DNA of 64,000 nt from Zelopaecilomyces penicillatus (GCA_005765155.1 VCCP01000002.1:186001-250000); one strand, 5' to 3'; positions 45,088 to 57,671 are shown, counted from the stretch's first letter. Numbers and translations: made by a program. Notes: a model not told the origin generated them from the sequence alone.

Positions 45088-46552
45088 CCATCTGATTATC
45101 TGTTGTGCTCCCATTCCATCTGATCATCACGCTATGGGGGCGGGTCCCTCGGACGATACAGCCCAACGCGGCGAGGGAAGGAAAGGATTTCCGTGTGTCA
45201 TGAGCGCATGCTGGGGCGGATCCATGCATGGATGCTGACTCTGTGTCTCTCGTTTGCTGCCGAATCGAAGAAAACTTCACCCATAACCAACTAAACTCGA
45301 TCAAGTTCATTAGCGTTAAGCCAAGAGAAGAGTCCACAGTCCACAGGGTATCGAAAGTAGTTACGAAACCCGAAGAGGAAACCGACCCTGAAGAGAAACG
45401 AAAGAGAGGGATTGGATCCATAGATGTTGCCCTGACGTCGGCGAGGCCGTTGGATCGCCGCATTTCTATTTCTTCCCTACCCCCGTCTCAACAACTTTTT
45501 GCCTGTCTGAGATGGGCTCAAGTTATACAACCCTGCCATTGCAGGTCAATTGTATGGTATTTTGTTCTAGGGACTTGATGTTAGGCAGCAGACATGACAG
45601 GCCATGAGGTATGTTCGGCCGGCGTGATGCAGGGCGCGATGGTCCAGTTCGCCGAGTGTGGGGCCGGCTGAAATGGAACTAAATTGGCGTCGATATCGAC
45701 AAGGAGTCTGTCTTGACTGGAACGTTGTGTTTGCGTGTCTGTGTCTGTGTGTAAGCAGTCAGTCAGTCACAACAGCATGTTTGTTGACAACGGCCCGAAC
45801 ACCCTGCATGTGCACTGTTATGCTGTCGGCATCTTGACAACAAAGACTGGAAGCTATTGATTTAAGAGTCCCCTGTCAAGGAATCGCCGCCCTGTCAGTT
45901 TCGGCATGCAACATCGGCTGCATCCAGACTCGGCCGTTAATGGAAAGCGGCACCATATCACACGTCGGAATAAACTACCGAGCCAAATGAAAATGTAGTT
46001 TAAAGATGAAAATTTACCAAAAACAAGAATAGTCCATCCATAGCTCTTTCAATAGTTTGTCTCCATTTTATTTTGGGTGGAGTTGACAATCATCGCGGCG
46101 AATCCATTCGATGTCCGACCGGTGACCGACAACGTCAGTCAAGTGGATCAACGTCATTCTGGTAGGCCCATGGCAATTACCCAAGAAATAATATTCTAAT
46201 TGGGAACAGATAATCATGGGCGATGGTATCGTGTGGTTAATTACATGCAAATTATCCTCACAGACGTCTTGGGGACCATAATAACCCGCTATGTGCATCT
46301 GAATGCGTGAGCCCTAGCACCAGGACTCACGTTTACACGTAAATTTGTCTAGCTAGTAATTATCAGTCTTAGTAGATTGGACAATCTATTCTCTGGTTGC
46401 ATAATAATAAATATATCTACCTACTATGGGCATCGGTAAACGAAGCCAAGCCAAAGACAAATACAAGGCCACTGGAACCATGAAATGCAACAGGAAGTAA
46501 GATGCCTCACAACCTGGATATGTCAGCTCTGCGCATTCATTCCGGTACATCA

Positions 46553-47963
46553 CTAGAATCCATGTTTCTCCAGCCACTCAACAAGATCTGCTTCCGCCTT
46601 TGCCCGCAGCTCAACCTTTTCATACTCCCCAATCTTCTTGAGCATAGATGCATTGCACAGCTTAAACGGACTCACCAGACCCTGCAGCCGCAATATATCA
46701 AGCATCTGATCCACACCCCCGATATCACTCAAAGACACCACGCCCATCTTCTTCATGGCCACATTCCATGCTTTGGCAACTTCCCACTGCTTGGTAGACT
46801 CCTCATCTAGATCATTCGGCGGCGTGCTAAAATCACCTGAAAGAATAGCTGCCTCAATCTTCTTATTCTCATGCGCGATATTGCCACCGACGTCGTGAAG
46901 GCTGGATACGAACTCGTCAAACGGGTGGGAGACGGAAGACCAGTCAAAGTCGAGAACTGCTGTGATTTTCTTTGTATCTTTATCGAATAGCATATTGTTC
47001 ATCGCTGTGAAGATTAGCTTATTGTGGTCTATAGAGAAGTTCGTGCATACGTACTGAAATCACCATGTATCAGGCCCTTATGATGTACATCAACACCAGT
47101 AAGAAGGCCGCCACTTGCAAGGAACTTTTCAATCCTGGTGTTTACGCCATTGTATTTCCAACCCTGGATGACAGGACTTTGGGCAGCTGTTTCGAGCCGT
47201 TTGTTCAAATTGCCAAGCTTCAGTTCGGCATATGAGTCTTTCGGTTCCCCTTTCCGGAGTGGCGCTTCGCCGCTCACGATTTGCCCTTTTGAATCAAACG
47301 CAAGCCCGCCAAACTTGATGTCTTCTGCTAACTTTGTCGCCTGAATTGCGCTGAGAATAGCGGCAATCTGCTCCAAAACCTGCTTCTTATCTTCAAATTC
47401 AAGGGACGAAAACTCAGAATCCAAGTCTACGTCACTCCTAAACTCAGACATGATCCACCCAAAGCTCTGTTCATCGGCGGCGGCATCATCGGAGGTGGTC
47501 GTGGCCGGTGGCGCCCAGGCGTAGATGGACGGAATCAGCGGGGCTAGCCCGGCTTGCGCCATAGATTGGCGGACAAGGTACTGTACTGCTACATCATTCT
47601 GTATGCGGTTGGTGTTGTTCATATCTTCCACTGCGAGATTGCTCAATTTGATGACCAGGGTAGAAACACCGGAAGCCTTGGTTGTGCCTGGCTGTGTGCC
47701 TGGGAACAGGGAGGATGAGGCTGCAGTCGCTAGTTGCACCTTGTACAAGTAATTGTTGAAATAGTATGGATAGTCATCACTGTATGCCAAAGGCGAGATA
47801 TTGGACGGCTGTGGGGGCGCAATTAGCAAGATATTACGTTCCATATGAGAAAAAATGGCTTGTGATGAGAACAATTACTGACCTCAAGCCCACGGCTGTG
47901 TAGGATTTGCTCAACGACCGCAAGCCTGCGCTCATAACCCTTTGCGTTTATGTTGATGGCCAT
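46553..47963 (-). CDS. APH-fold phosphotransferase (aminoglycoside/choline-kinase-like)
   Basis: Exons 47963-47883, 47808-47055 and 47004-46553 give 428 residues. The protein-kinase-like APH fold is shown by Leu-Ile-His-Gly-Asp-Phe-Thr-Met-Asn-Asn-Met-Leu, the catalytic loop, which is assembled across the second intron. Ala-Val-Leu-Asp-Phe-Asp-Trp is the metal-binding Asp motif about 20 residues later. The N-lobe Val-Ile-Lys-Leu-Ser near residue 72 provides the likely ATP-binding lysine. Many fungal genes of this type are annotated as phosphotransferases without a known substrate; it need not act on aminoglycosides. There is no signal peptide or membrane segment. The start exon begins Met-Ala-Ile-Asn-Ile-Asn and joins in phase 0. 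Confidence 0.85.
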
Positions 47964-48682
47964 TTTAAGTCGCGGCTTTAGTAGGAAAAGAATTGATAGA
48001 AGACCACGAAATATAGTGAAATCTTATGGTAAATGGAAAGAAGAGAATCGTAAAGAATGAGAAATTGAGAACGGTGGCAAATCGTTGAAATAGAATCGCG
48101 ATTGACGAGGCGACACATCCAACCCCGCAGATACCTCATCCTTTCCATTGCCCGCGTTATTATACTTTTGAGTTTTGCTATTGTGCAATGTTTTGTTTCA
48201 CCGCAAGGACCGATTCAGGTGCAACCAACAGCATACACAACAGAAAAACCAACTACCAAGACCAAATGTAACCAAACAACTGCGGCGCATACGACAGGAC
48301 CGCCCAACAGACTAATAGACTTTGGCTTGTACTTGTCGTTTTCTCTTAGAGCTCTAGTATGACAAACCATGGCGTTGCACCGTTGATTTCAGCTCAGTCT
48401 CCAAGAGGAACTATCCGTTTGGGGATGGGAAATTATTACACGTTGGTGCGAGTGAGAGGTTTGACGACTCACTCACTCACTTTGCTACCGGAAGGGAACA
48501 AGGTATACAGTACTGATTCCATAAGATATGTAAGCTGCTCAGATGCTATATGCTATCTAAATGCTATCAGCTTACCCGGATACCCAAAGTCGATAGAATA
48601 TTCCAACGCCATACATAGGCTAATTCCATCAAACGCTGACTTGCAATACACCTACACTTTTGTCACGAGAGAACGCATCATC
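47964..48682. other. Intergenic region between APH gene and adenylosuccinate synthetase
   Basis: Promoter of the APH gene and 3' region of the synthetase. No gene; a 127-codon plus-strand frame here overlaps the synthetase terminal region and is not accepted. Confidence 0.5.
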
Positions 48683-50407
48683 TCAAGCCCGGGTTATAAT
48701 ATCCTCACGCTCAGCGCCGGTTCCAATCCATTTGATCTGTAATTATTGTCAGCATCCATTACTTGCCACAATAAGTAACTGATGGGAAGTTTGCCAGTCC
48801 AAGCTCACTCAGCGAAGCCAGCAGATCCCCCCCCCCAAAGAAAAAGGAATTACATACCTTGGTACCAACAAAATCTTCAATAAACTCGATATAATCATGC
48901 GCTTCCTTAGGCAGCTCAGACCACTCGCGCAACTTGGCAATGCTGGTATTCCAGCCTGGTAACTCATGGTAGACAACGTCGACACGCCCAAGGACGTTGT
49001 GATCTGCTGGGAACGAAGGGATTTCTTCTCCGGTTTCTTTATCTTTGTACGCGATGCCAACCTTGATCGTCTTGAAGGTGCTAAGAACGTCGAGTTTGCT
49101 GAGCTGAAGGCTGTCGTATTGATTGACCATGCAGGAATACCGCAAGGCTACAAGATCGAGCCATCCGCACTGCAACAAATTAGCAATCCAGCACCAATAA
49201 CAGCGGTAGTGCCACCTTGAATTCAAGATTATAGGGGAAAGGTCTCGAGAGCGGAAACAAAGAGAGGAAATGCTGTTCAGATGAGATGGGGATGCTCACT
49301 CTTAGTTTGCGGCGTATCAACGCGGCATATTCACCACCCAATTCCTGCAAGTGACCTCCGACCTCGCCGGTATCCTCCGTTGGAAAGCCTCCAGGGCCAA
49401 GCCGAGTGGTATACCTGCATTTGGTCAGTCAATTTCTTCTTCTTCTGATAGAGAATGACAAATGATGTCGGAATTTTGGGTCTATTACTTACGCTTTAAC
49501 CACCCCTATCACCTCTTTAATATCTCTGATGCCTATTCCAAGGCCAGATATAGCACCTCCTAATCCTGTACTTGAGCTCGTAACATACGGGTATGTGCCA
49601 TAGTCAACATCAAGCAGCGTAGCCTGGCTTCCCTCGACGACAATATTCGCCTTTCTTTGCTTGGCCTTTGCCATGAATAGCACGCCATCGACGACATACC
49701 GTTTCATGGCAACCCGATACTCTCTAAAACGCTCAATCTCATCTTCGACATCGTACCGCAGGAGGCTGCCAAAGCGCTGGTCATAGCCAGCCGCCAGTCG
49801 TCGCAACCTATCCTCGAATAGCTCCTCATCAAAGATCTCGGCAAGTCTTATACCGCTTCGAATCGCTTTGGTGCTGTAACAGGGGCCAATTCCACGCTTC
49901 ATAGAACCAACAGCCTTGCCACCTAGCTCTTCTTCGTGGGCGCCATCGACGGCGGCATGTAGATCAAAGTTGACATGGCACCTGTCCGACACAAAGATAC
50001 GACTGCTGGCATCGGTGATTCCTTTTTCTTGAATATCGGCGAGTTCCTCGAGGAATGTGGGGATATGTAAGACCACCCCAGTGCCAATTAGAGCTTGGCA
50101 TTTAGGTACCAAGAGGCCGGAGGGGAGGAGGCGAAAGTTGTGGTAGATACCATTGGCTTGTACGACGTGGCCAGCGTTGTGTCCGCCCTTGAACAGAGGA
50201 GTTAGTCAATGTATGTAACATGATACGGGCCGAGAGTCGCTTCTGAATGACATATCGGAGAAACAAAGGAGAGACAGTCGCAGATCAATGGAGGAGGGAA
50301 CCTACAGCTGCACGAGCAACAACATCGGCTTGGGAGCAAAATATGTCTGTTAGCTTGCCCTTGCCTTCGTCTCCCCATTGGGTTCCGATGATAATCGTGG
50401 TGGTCAT
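48683..50407 (-). CDS. ade12: Adenylosuccinate synthetase
   Basis: Joins IMP and aspartate using GTP, the first step of AMP synthesis. Exons 50407-50306, 50187-49493, 49414-49300, 49169-48858 and 48736-48683 join in phase to 425 residues, the normal length. Family marks: Gly-Thr-Gln-Trp-Gly-Asp-Glu-Gly-Lys-Gly-Lys at the N-terminus, with the catalytic Asp, and Gly-Gly-His-Asn-Ala-Gly-His after the first intron with the catalytic His. Then come Gly-Ile-Gly-Pro-Cys-Tyr, Val-Glu-Gly-Ser-Gln-Ala-Thr-Leu-Leu-Asp, and Thr-Arg-Leu-Gly-Pro-Gly-Gly-Phe-Pro-Thr. The last exon is only 18 codons (Ile-Lys-Trp-Ile-Gly-Thr-Gly) and follows a 121-base intron; without it the protein would lack its conserved end. 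Confidence 0.95.
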
Positions 50408-52572
50408 GATCGTGGGAGGAAACTGTTTCGGCAAAAACGTTATAAAGTGGGCTTTGCAGCACCGTAAAACTATTAGACAGAGAAAGATGTGCCGTCTCGA
50501 TGATTAAGTAGAAAAATCTGAACGGCACATTTTCTTTTTATACGTACGCAGTATTGCATGCACCTCGCGTATAGAAGGAACCGGTGAGAAACAACTGAGA
50601 CAATACGGTTACTCTGATTGACATGATGCGAGTAGGTACAGCCTGCGCTGCTCTATCCGGAGGTGTGAGTAAAGTCATTGACAAATGATTGAGTCATGGT
50701 TGTCGTAAATATTGGTTGAGCGTAGGCCAAGTCGCAATAGATTTCCGCTTTATTTTCTTTTGCAAATCCACAGTGGGGAGTGCATAAAAAGAGGCACAGA
50801 CATCCATCCATCTACCTCTAGTTGTATTCTGTGGCAGCCAGTGGCAAGCTGAAATAGCAAATGCATATGCAGTGCTTATTGATGAGTTCCAGAGTGTCTC
50901 TCAATCCCGGCAAGCCCATTTCCTGCAGTATATTCACTGTCAGTAGTCATGGTGGTACGGTGTCATCAAGATAAAATCTAGCAATCTCCGTGGTACATCA
51001 ACTTGGGCCTACCAATTGGCTGCTATTGCAGATTCATTCCCCCTAGGATACCGGAATATATCATTCAACAAACTTTGCATGCAAGTAACAGTAGGCGAAA
51101 AAACAATTGTACTTTGCAGACCGATCGTGCGAGTTGAGACAATCAGGGTGATTATGCAAGACAGACAGACCTTCCGCGGGTAATTATCATGGGATTGGAC
51201 AAGTCCATTAGCGAGAGAGAGAGTGGGAGAGCAGGGGGGCAAGAGTTGTTGAAGCGGCGGTGGAGCAGCAAATTGGCGTCTTGCGCATCGTCAACCATAA
51301 GCCAGAGTAGAGAGTAGATGACTGGCCCAGCAATATAGTCCATTGATGCAAGCGCTCCCAGTGAATTGTTGTTCTCTTAGTTGTGAACGCTGGGCCTGCG
51401 ATGCGACCTAGCTTTGAAGCTGAAGCAGGGGGTTTGAGATGTACAGACCAAGCAAGATGTCCACATGGTACTATACTCTATACACATAGTTTGTCGAGTG
51501 GAAGCTATCCATGATCAAAGGTGATTAGTGCTCTCGAAAAGAAGAACTTTAATAGAACCTTGTTTCTATATAAACCATCCATTTCATTCTACTGGCATCT
51601 TAAAGGCCCCTTCCTTTCATCTTCCACCTCTAACTTGCTTCTTATTTGTTTTACACCTATATTTTAGCTTTAGCTTCTCCACAAACCCTGTAGAAAAAAC
51701 GCATCACTCGCATGCTCCATCATTTTTAGCTCTTCCTTCCGCAAAATTGTCTCCCTTTTTCTCAAAACATCTCTTTTTGACGGAATAGTACATCTCCCAG
51801 CCAAATCACTCTCCTTTCAGACATGTGTGTGTGTGATGAGATGGCCCCATTCTGAGACAAAACATTGCGGCCTGGGTTGAGCTCCGCGGGCGAATCATAT
51901 CCTTTTGGAGCCATGAACTGTGATGCGGCTTGCAGAGATAATCGGAAACGTGGCTTGCGTAATGTTGCTCGATCTGGCCAACTATGGCTTGTTTGCGCTT
52001 TTTTAATATCAACAAATGAGCTGGCGGCCCTGGGCGATTCACTTACCCTGGTCTGTTTGCTCGATTGTGGACTCTTCTCTCGGAAGTGCAGCATCGGCTC
52101 TCGCCCTGGCAGTTTTGGTCAATTGCCAAGCCGGTCGATTACTCGGCTGGTCATTCTCGATGTCGGGTAATTTAGACTCGATGTGGATATTTGCATGGCC
52201 GATTCGGCGCAGTAATGTTCTAAGAGAATTAAAATCCCATGTCACACCATTCTTCTTCAATAAAGGCCCAGGGTTACTTTCGTCTTTCTACATTTTCACC
52301 CCCTACATTCAACTTTGCTCACACTTTGTTCATGTTTCAGTGATTTAGCAATCCGCTGTCGCCATGTCTTACATCACAAGTACCAGGGTGGGCGACGAAA
52401 TCATGGTTGACGCGTTGACCCCCAGAGAAGAACGAGAAAAATCCTGATGGCATCACCTCGCACGGAGTACAACACACGGAGACCCGTCGACGCTTGTTGG
52501 TACTAAGCTGTCGATCGGAAACTCCAAGCTCGGTGATTTTCTTCACATCTATCCTCCAACCATACCTCTGAA
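50408..52572. other. Divergent intergenic region
   Basis: Between adenylosuccinate synthetase and the MFS transporter, with both starts facing outward from it. Open frames near 51528-52350 on both strands have no support. A GA-rich run lies near 51215. Confidence 0.45.
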
Positions 52573-54126
52573 ATGATGCCACCGCCACGGCCAAGGTCTG
52601 CGAGTCCGTCATCGTCGGAGCACACTCTCAACAGCGACAATGGCAGCAAAACAACATGCTGTCCGGAATCGACAGAGACGACGCCACTTCTGTCCAGGAA
52701 AAGCGACGAGCATGAATCCAATGCCAACACCTCAGCGCTCCATCCAGAAGATGGAGTTTCTCCAGTGATTGAGGCCACTGAGGCGAGCAAACCGCTTCCC
52801 AAAATGCAGATATTCCTGCTCTGCTTCGCCAGAACCATGGAACCCATCGCCTTCTTCGCCATCTTCCCCTTCATCGCGCAGATGGTCAAGCGCAATGGCC
52901 ACTTGGCCGACTCCGATGTAGGATTCTACAGCGGCCTCATCGAATCCCTCTTTTCCGTCGTCCAGATCTTCGTCTTTATCCTATGGGGCCGTCTCGCCGA
53001 CTCCATTGGCCGTAAACCCGTCATGATCATCACTTTGTCGGGCATGATCCTCTCGACAATGGCATATACCATGGCCACGACAATCCCACAAATGATTCTG
53101 TTTCGATGCTTGGCTGGCGTTTTCTCAGGATCGAGATTGGTCTTGCGGACGATGCTTTTCGAACACAGCACGCCTGAGAATGTGGCCATGGCGTATAGCT
53201 GGTTTGGATTTGCCAACAATATCGGCACATCTCTCGGCCCAATCATTGGTGGCGTATTGGCTGATCCTGTTGGTCAATACCCGGGGATTTTCGAGGGGAT
53301 CGCATTCTTTGAGAATTTTCCTTACGCTCTCGTGGGCATTTTTCTCACTGCTGTGGGTGCTGTTGGTATCCTTGTTACCTTTCTCTTCCTCGAAGAGACT
53401 CTCAAATCAGATGACGAAACTCTCTCCTCTGTCGACGGTAGTAAAGCCGCCGCCCATCAAGATCTCTCTGTACTCGAACTTCTCAAGGCTCCCAAGATTG
53501 CCATCACCATTTGGGTCCACACCCACTTCATGCTTATTGCCTTTGCAGTCACGGCCATAATGCCGGTCTTCTTATTCACCCCAATCCCCATTGGCGGCGT
53601 TGGCTTTGCTCCTTCACAAATCTCCATCTACATGGCCATTCAAGGCGCCAGTCAAGCTATTTGGCTTATCCTTGCTTTCCCCATTCTGCAGCGTCGCTAT
53701 GGCAACAAGAACATACTGAAATTATGTTCCGTAGCCTACCAGTTCTTTTTTGTAGGCATCGTGCTCCTCAGCATGTTCCTTCGTATCGGCACTGAGTCTG
53801 CCAGGGCTGGGGCGTGGACGGTGGGTATTTTGGTCGTTCTTCTTGGACCTGGTGTGTCTATGGGTTTCACCAGTGCCCAACTGGCGATTAACAATGCATC
53901 CCCAAGCCCCCATATTCTCGCTACCTTGAACGGGCTTTCCATGACATGTACTAGTATCGCCAGATCATTCGTCCCTGCTGTTGCAACTGTAATCTTTGCA
54001 GTTGGTGTCAGGACCCAAACGCTATGGGGCTACCTTGCGTGGGTAATCCTTATTCCCTTGGCTTTAGCCTTGAGATTTTGTGTCCATTACATTCCAGAAA
54101 GCAAGAAAGTGACTCGAGCGGGATAA
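52573..54126 (+). CDS. MFS transporter, drug/H+ antiporter type
   Basis: 517 residues, single exon. The N-terminal tail of about 75 residues is polar, with Thr-Pro-Leu-Leu, a motif common in fungal MFS proteins. About twelve hydrophobic segments follow. The motif-A loop reads Trp-Gly-Arg-Leu-Ala-Asp-Ser-Ile-Gly-Arg-Lys-Pro between segments 2 and 3. Gly-Pro-Ile-Ile-Gly-Gly-Val-Leu-Ala-Asp matches the antiporter motif C after segment 5. The layout fits the ZIFL/tetracycline-resistance-like group found across fungi. The substrate is unknown. The leader is pyrimidine-rich and the ATG is followed directly by a second ATG. Confidence 0.85.
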   Translation: MMPPPRPRSASPSSSEHTLNSDNGSKTTCCPESTETTPLLSRKSDEHESNANTSALHPEDGVSPVIEATEASKPLPKMQIFLLCFARTMEPIAFFAIFPFIAQMVKRNGHLADSDVGFYSGLIESLFSVVQIFVFILWGRLADSIGRKPVMIITLSGMILSTMAYTMATTIPQMILFRCLAGVFSGSRLVLRTMLFEHSTPENVAMAYSWFGFANNIGTSLGPIIGGVLADPVGQYPGIFEGIAFFENFPYALVGIFLTAVGAVGILVTFLFLEETLKSDDETLSSVDGSKAAAHQDLSVLELLKAPKIAITIWVHTHFMLIAFAVTAIMPVFLFTPIPIGGVGFAPSQISIYMAIQGASQAIWLILAFPILQRRYGNKNILKLCSVAYQFFFVGIVLLSMFLRIGTESARAGAWTVGILVVLLGPGVSMGFTSAQLAINNASPSPHILATLNGLSMTCTSIARSFVPAVATVIFAVGVRTQTLWGYLAWVILIPLALALRFCVHYIPESKKVTRAG

Positions 54127-54563
54127 TTAATAATACAATTGTCACTGTACTATCACTACGATAACTCTAAACCGTTTTGAGCAATCACAGTTCAACATCA
54201 CCATGGGTTAGGCTGATCTGGAGCAATACATGCAGTCGCCGAACCTCATATATGTATATAAGAAATACCGTTTCTGTCAATAGATTAGACAAAGCCAGTC
54301 ATTAATCACACACCAGTACATGCCATACCCTCACTTTTGCACTAAACTGCTATGTGTGATAACGTCATTCAATATCATATGCTCTCTTAGATTTGCATGG
54401 ACATCGCAACATCGTGGTTTCTTGAGTTTACCTCAACCCCGTTTAACGCAACAACAGCTGGGCTCTTGTTTGTACAGCACGCTGACAAAGCGGATTTCGT
54501 ATTCCGTCATGATCGTCATCTTAATCAAGCATATGTGCCTTTTAGTCCAGGCTGTTCTTAGGT

Positions 54564-54605
54564 ATCAATCTTACAACGGCAATAGTGTCCTGTTGTAAGA
54601 TTGAT
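54564..54605. repeat. Perfect 14-base inverted repeat
   Basis: ATCAATCTTACAAC and its exact reverse complement are separated by 14 bases. Transcribed, it would form a stable hairpin. It lies about 440 bases past the MFS stop, so it could be a 3' processing element, but it could equally be a mobile-element remnant. Confidence 0.6.
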
Positions 54606-55416
54606 TTACCAGAAAGAAAACCGCCTACCAAGGGGCTGTATGATGCGAGTCGTGTGTGTAACCAGGCGGCATGGACAATGGGTGCGTATTAATGTATTTT
54701 GGTCAAGATAGAGTTGGACACAAAGTCAAAAGCGGGCGGCTGGAAGCGGGGATGGAGTGCAACCATGGATAACCAAGTGAGACGAGTTGCCTCACAAATG
54801 AAATACGGTATTGTAGCAGCTGCCAAACTCCTCACTGCAACCTTGTGCATTGATACCCAACTTGCTGCATCTCTGAGTATTCTCAATGGCTGGTTTATTG
54901 CGGGTGTCATCGCGGCTATTTCGCTTCGGCTTATATGTGATGACCGCCCCGTTGCATTCAAACAGCAGAATCGTATACACAGACACAGACGACAGTCAGG
55001 TTAAACCAAGGCCAATGGTTATCGTTGTGAGTGGTCCCTCTTTACGTCCCATCTTGTCGAATCAGCGTGTTTCAATGGGCTTTACATCTCAGAAACAATG
55101 TGCTTGCGGATGCATGTGTGCGGTATATGTCCCAACTCGTTACTTTCAGCTTGTGCAAAGCTGTTTGGAAAGAACCAATAGGCCTTCACCGAAGGAGCCC
55201 TCTTTGTCAGATATGCCTGAGAACATGCCGTTGAAACCTATTCGAGCCAAAAATGATGCACCCGAGAGCGGGTAGCTCGATGCACTTAATCGGCTGAGAA
55301 CGGATGAATGTGTCGATGTAACTGTTACCTATATCTTGGTGAAGTCATGGTCATACGTAATCATGATACTTACCTTTCCATAGACGAACATGAGTGAACA
55401 TACAAGAGAATTGGGG

Positions 55417-55425
55417 TATAAAAGG
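55417..55425 (+). promoter_or_regulatory. TATA box of the frameshifted gene
   Basis: TATAAAAGG about 115-120 bases before ATG 55540. Confidence 0.45.
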
Positions 55426-55539
55426 CTTTGGCAATTCCGTGATTGCTGCTTCAGTTAGCCTCTTATCTTTCATCCCCCATCTCCCATCTACTAGCTATCA
55501 ACTTCCCATTTCAGCACTCTCCCTCTGGCATTCTTCAAT

Positions 55540-56561
55540 ATGCCTGACTGCGTCACCTCTGAGGACCGCCTCGCCCGATTCCGAGAATGGGCTCTTGCCA
55601 AGAACACCCTATGTGCCAGCTCCAAACTCAAACCTGGTAGTAACATCCTGCTTGGTGCGGGCATGCATGCCATGGCTCGCCGTAGCAAAGGCGCTACGGA
55701 GTTTACACCCATCGAGCAAATGGCTGTTGACTTCTTCGACGCCATAGCCGATTCCGACGAGGAAAAAAAAGCATTCGGTGATGTTTGCTGTGAAGCCAAG
55801 GCCCTTGCCAAGCCGGGCCTGTTCACAGCTGCTGATATTCCCCAATCAATCATGGCTCTCTCTGAGGATACCCCGTATACTTGGGAGCTGCTCACAGAGG
55901 ATTTTAAAGGGCGATAATTTGGCATTTCCCCCCCGCTGAGACAAGCGCCCTTCCCCCTCGGGCTTTCATCCATATCAAGCCGACTGTTTTCCGATGCATC
56001 AGGGTCAGCAGGGAGGTTGGCAAAGATGAGGTTTACTTTAGTTGGGGGTTTGGCAGCGACAAGAAGGACAAGATAGCCCATCGCACTGATGAATTCGGGT
56101 CTGTGAAAAAGGGCAATACCCGGACATTCCCAAACGCTCCTCCTCATTTCAAGGGCTACACTCAAGTCGCCATTGCTGGCCACATTATCTGTTGGGAAGC
56201 CGATCACAGCACGAGCGTGTGGTACAACCGACTGATTAGAGCCATGCAAGCGATCCGTGACAAGAGTGTCGAGCTTACTATGGGAATCGGTAATGACCCG
56301 GTGGATGTTTTGATTGGATTGGTCCCTCAATTTGGCATGGTTAATGATGTGATGTTTTGGCTGGAAAATATTGGTACAATTGTCGCGGCAGTGCTTGACA
56401 TCTTCCGCAACCATAATGACTTGGTAGCGGAGCACAGCTATGCATGGAGCCGAAACAATACGGAACGGTTAGCCAAGTCCCAGGGAATAACTTACAGCCT
56501 CAATTTTGATAGAGGCCACGGGGGCCATCATATCATGGAGATTGCGTTTTCCAAATCGTAA
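55540..56561 (+). pseudogene. Unknown protein gene split by frameshifts
   Basis: Frame 1 (55540-55917, 125 residues) starts Met-Pro-Asp-Cys-Val-Thr-Ser and ends at TAA. It has coding character and contains Tyr-Thr-Trp-Glu-Leu-Leu. Frame 2 becomes open within the next 15 bases and runs to 56561 (TAA) for about 210 codons. It includes Tyr-Phe-Ser-Trp-Gly-Phe-Gly, Ile-Cys-Trp-Glu-Ala-Asp, and a C-terminal Gly-His-Gly-Gly-His-His. The pieces look like one protein of about 340 residues. The join needs one base less in each of two runs, GGG at about 55909 and CCCCCCC at 55928-55934. No plausible intron fits. So it is either a pseudogene or two assembly errors in homopolymers. The good TATA box and otherwise open frames argue that damage is recent. 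I do not recognise the family. Confidence 0.55.
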
Positions 56562-57671
56562 GGGCGTTTGTGTCAGCATGAATTGGATATATAGCCCTTA
56601 CAGAGCTCTTGGGTGATGGCCAAGACAGTGCTGTTAGTTGATATCCCTCGTCTCCAGGCTTGTCTATCAATGTCAATGATGGAGACCATCATGCCCGGGG
56701 GGTATCACACAATGGCGGGGTGATTGGAGCAACATAGAGCGGATGATAAAGACATCAAGTTTGTCCAAGACGGGTTTATCTAGCATCGTAGTATTATTGG
56801 TGTGGAGCAAGTGGGCGAACGGGGTTTAATAAGGCGGTACTCGATATGCAAAGTGATCGGCCGGATCAGATGTCAAACTCCGTACTCTCTATGGTGGTGT
56901 GGCATGGTCTTGAACTATTGCTGTAGAGAAACATGCGTCATTCTTTTCATCCCAACAGTTTCTCACCCTCTTTATGCCATGATAATGCTCAATTACTAGA
57001 AGCTATCAGTATCCAGCCTCTCTTTGCTGAGTTTCAATAAGCACACATACATGTATAAAAGACAGAAAGAAAGAACCCCTCCCCCCCCACCATTCATAAC
57101 ATTTGCCGTCTCAGCAGGCTTGGAACCAACCCCTCTACTTGTTCTTGTTCTTCTTTTCTTTTCTTATTCTTTTTCTTAAGACACCACAGCGTCAATCATG
57201 CACCAATCGCTTGAGCACAGCTGAAATGCAACATTTCAAAACGTACAACCCATCACTGTGCCGCGTCACAAACCCCGCCTGTCAGGCTTAACCAAATCAG
57301 AGCCCGCCACGTGAAATTTTTCGTATGGCGACTTCGGTTAAGGTGGGAAGTTCATTCAACATCTCTTGCTCAAGTCCTCTCCAACTAGCGGCCTAAAAAG
57401 ACTAGCTATAAAAAGAAAGAAAGAAGGAATAGAAGAGGGGTTAAGGGTGGAGGGTAGAAATGAAAGGAAACATGGAGAACAGAAAGGTAGGCAGGCTGTA
57501 TATATATTGGGCTTATACTCAATTAAAGTAGGAAATATTGTTCTCTTGCTTTACAACAAGCCCATTGTTCAGGTTGCTCACACTCTAATAACTTATTCTG
57601 ATTCTAAAGCTTTCTCTATCCTTCATCATTATTATATTTGAAACAACCGCCTCCAACCGCCTTCCGCAAAA
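56562..57671. other. Intergenic region
   Basis: No supported gene. A C tract (near 57079) and T-rich runs (near 57140-57180) occur; TATA-like elements at about 57407 and 57500 precede the BON gene. Confidence 0.5.

Larger units (their letters stand above)
44075..46552. other. Upstream region of the siderophore transporter and 3' region of the APH gene
   Basis: Contains a hexamer microsatellite (near 44296), CAG repeats (near 44370) and a candidate SreA-type GATA element (45079). Open frames of up to 200 codons on either strand lack coding character. A T-rich stretch lies near 44990-45020. Confidence 0.45.
54127..55539. other. Intergenic region with one strong hairpin
   Basis: Contains the 14-base inverted repeat at 54564-54605. 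A 101-codon plus frame (54699-55004) has a hydrophobic stretch but no support as a gene. Confidence 0.45.

Noticed and set aside
44861..45463. 200-codon minus-strand frame upstream of the transporter
   Set aside because: No start context, domain or codon bias; it crosses T-rich promoter-like DNA.
48759..49226. Minus-strand 155-codon frame as a separate gene
   Set aside because: It is exon 4 of adenylosuccinate synthetase plus intron read-through on both sides.
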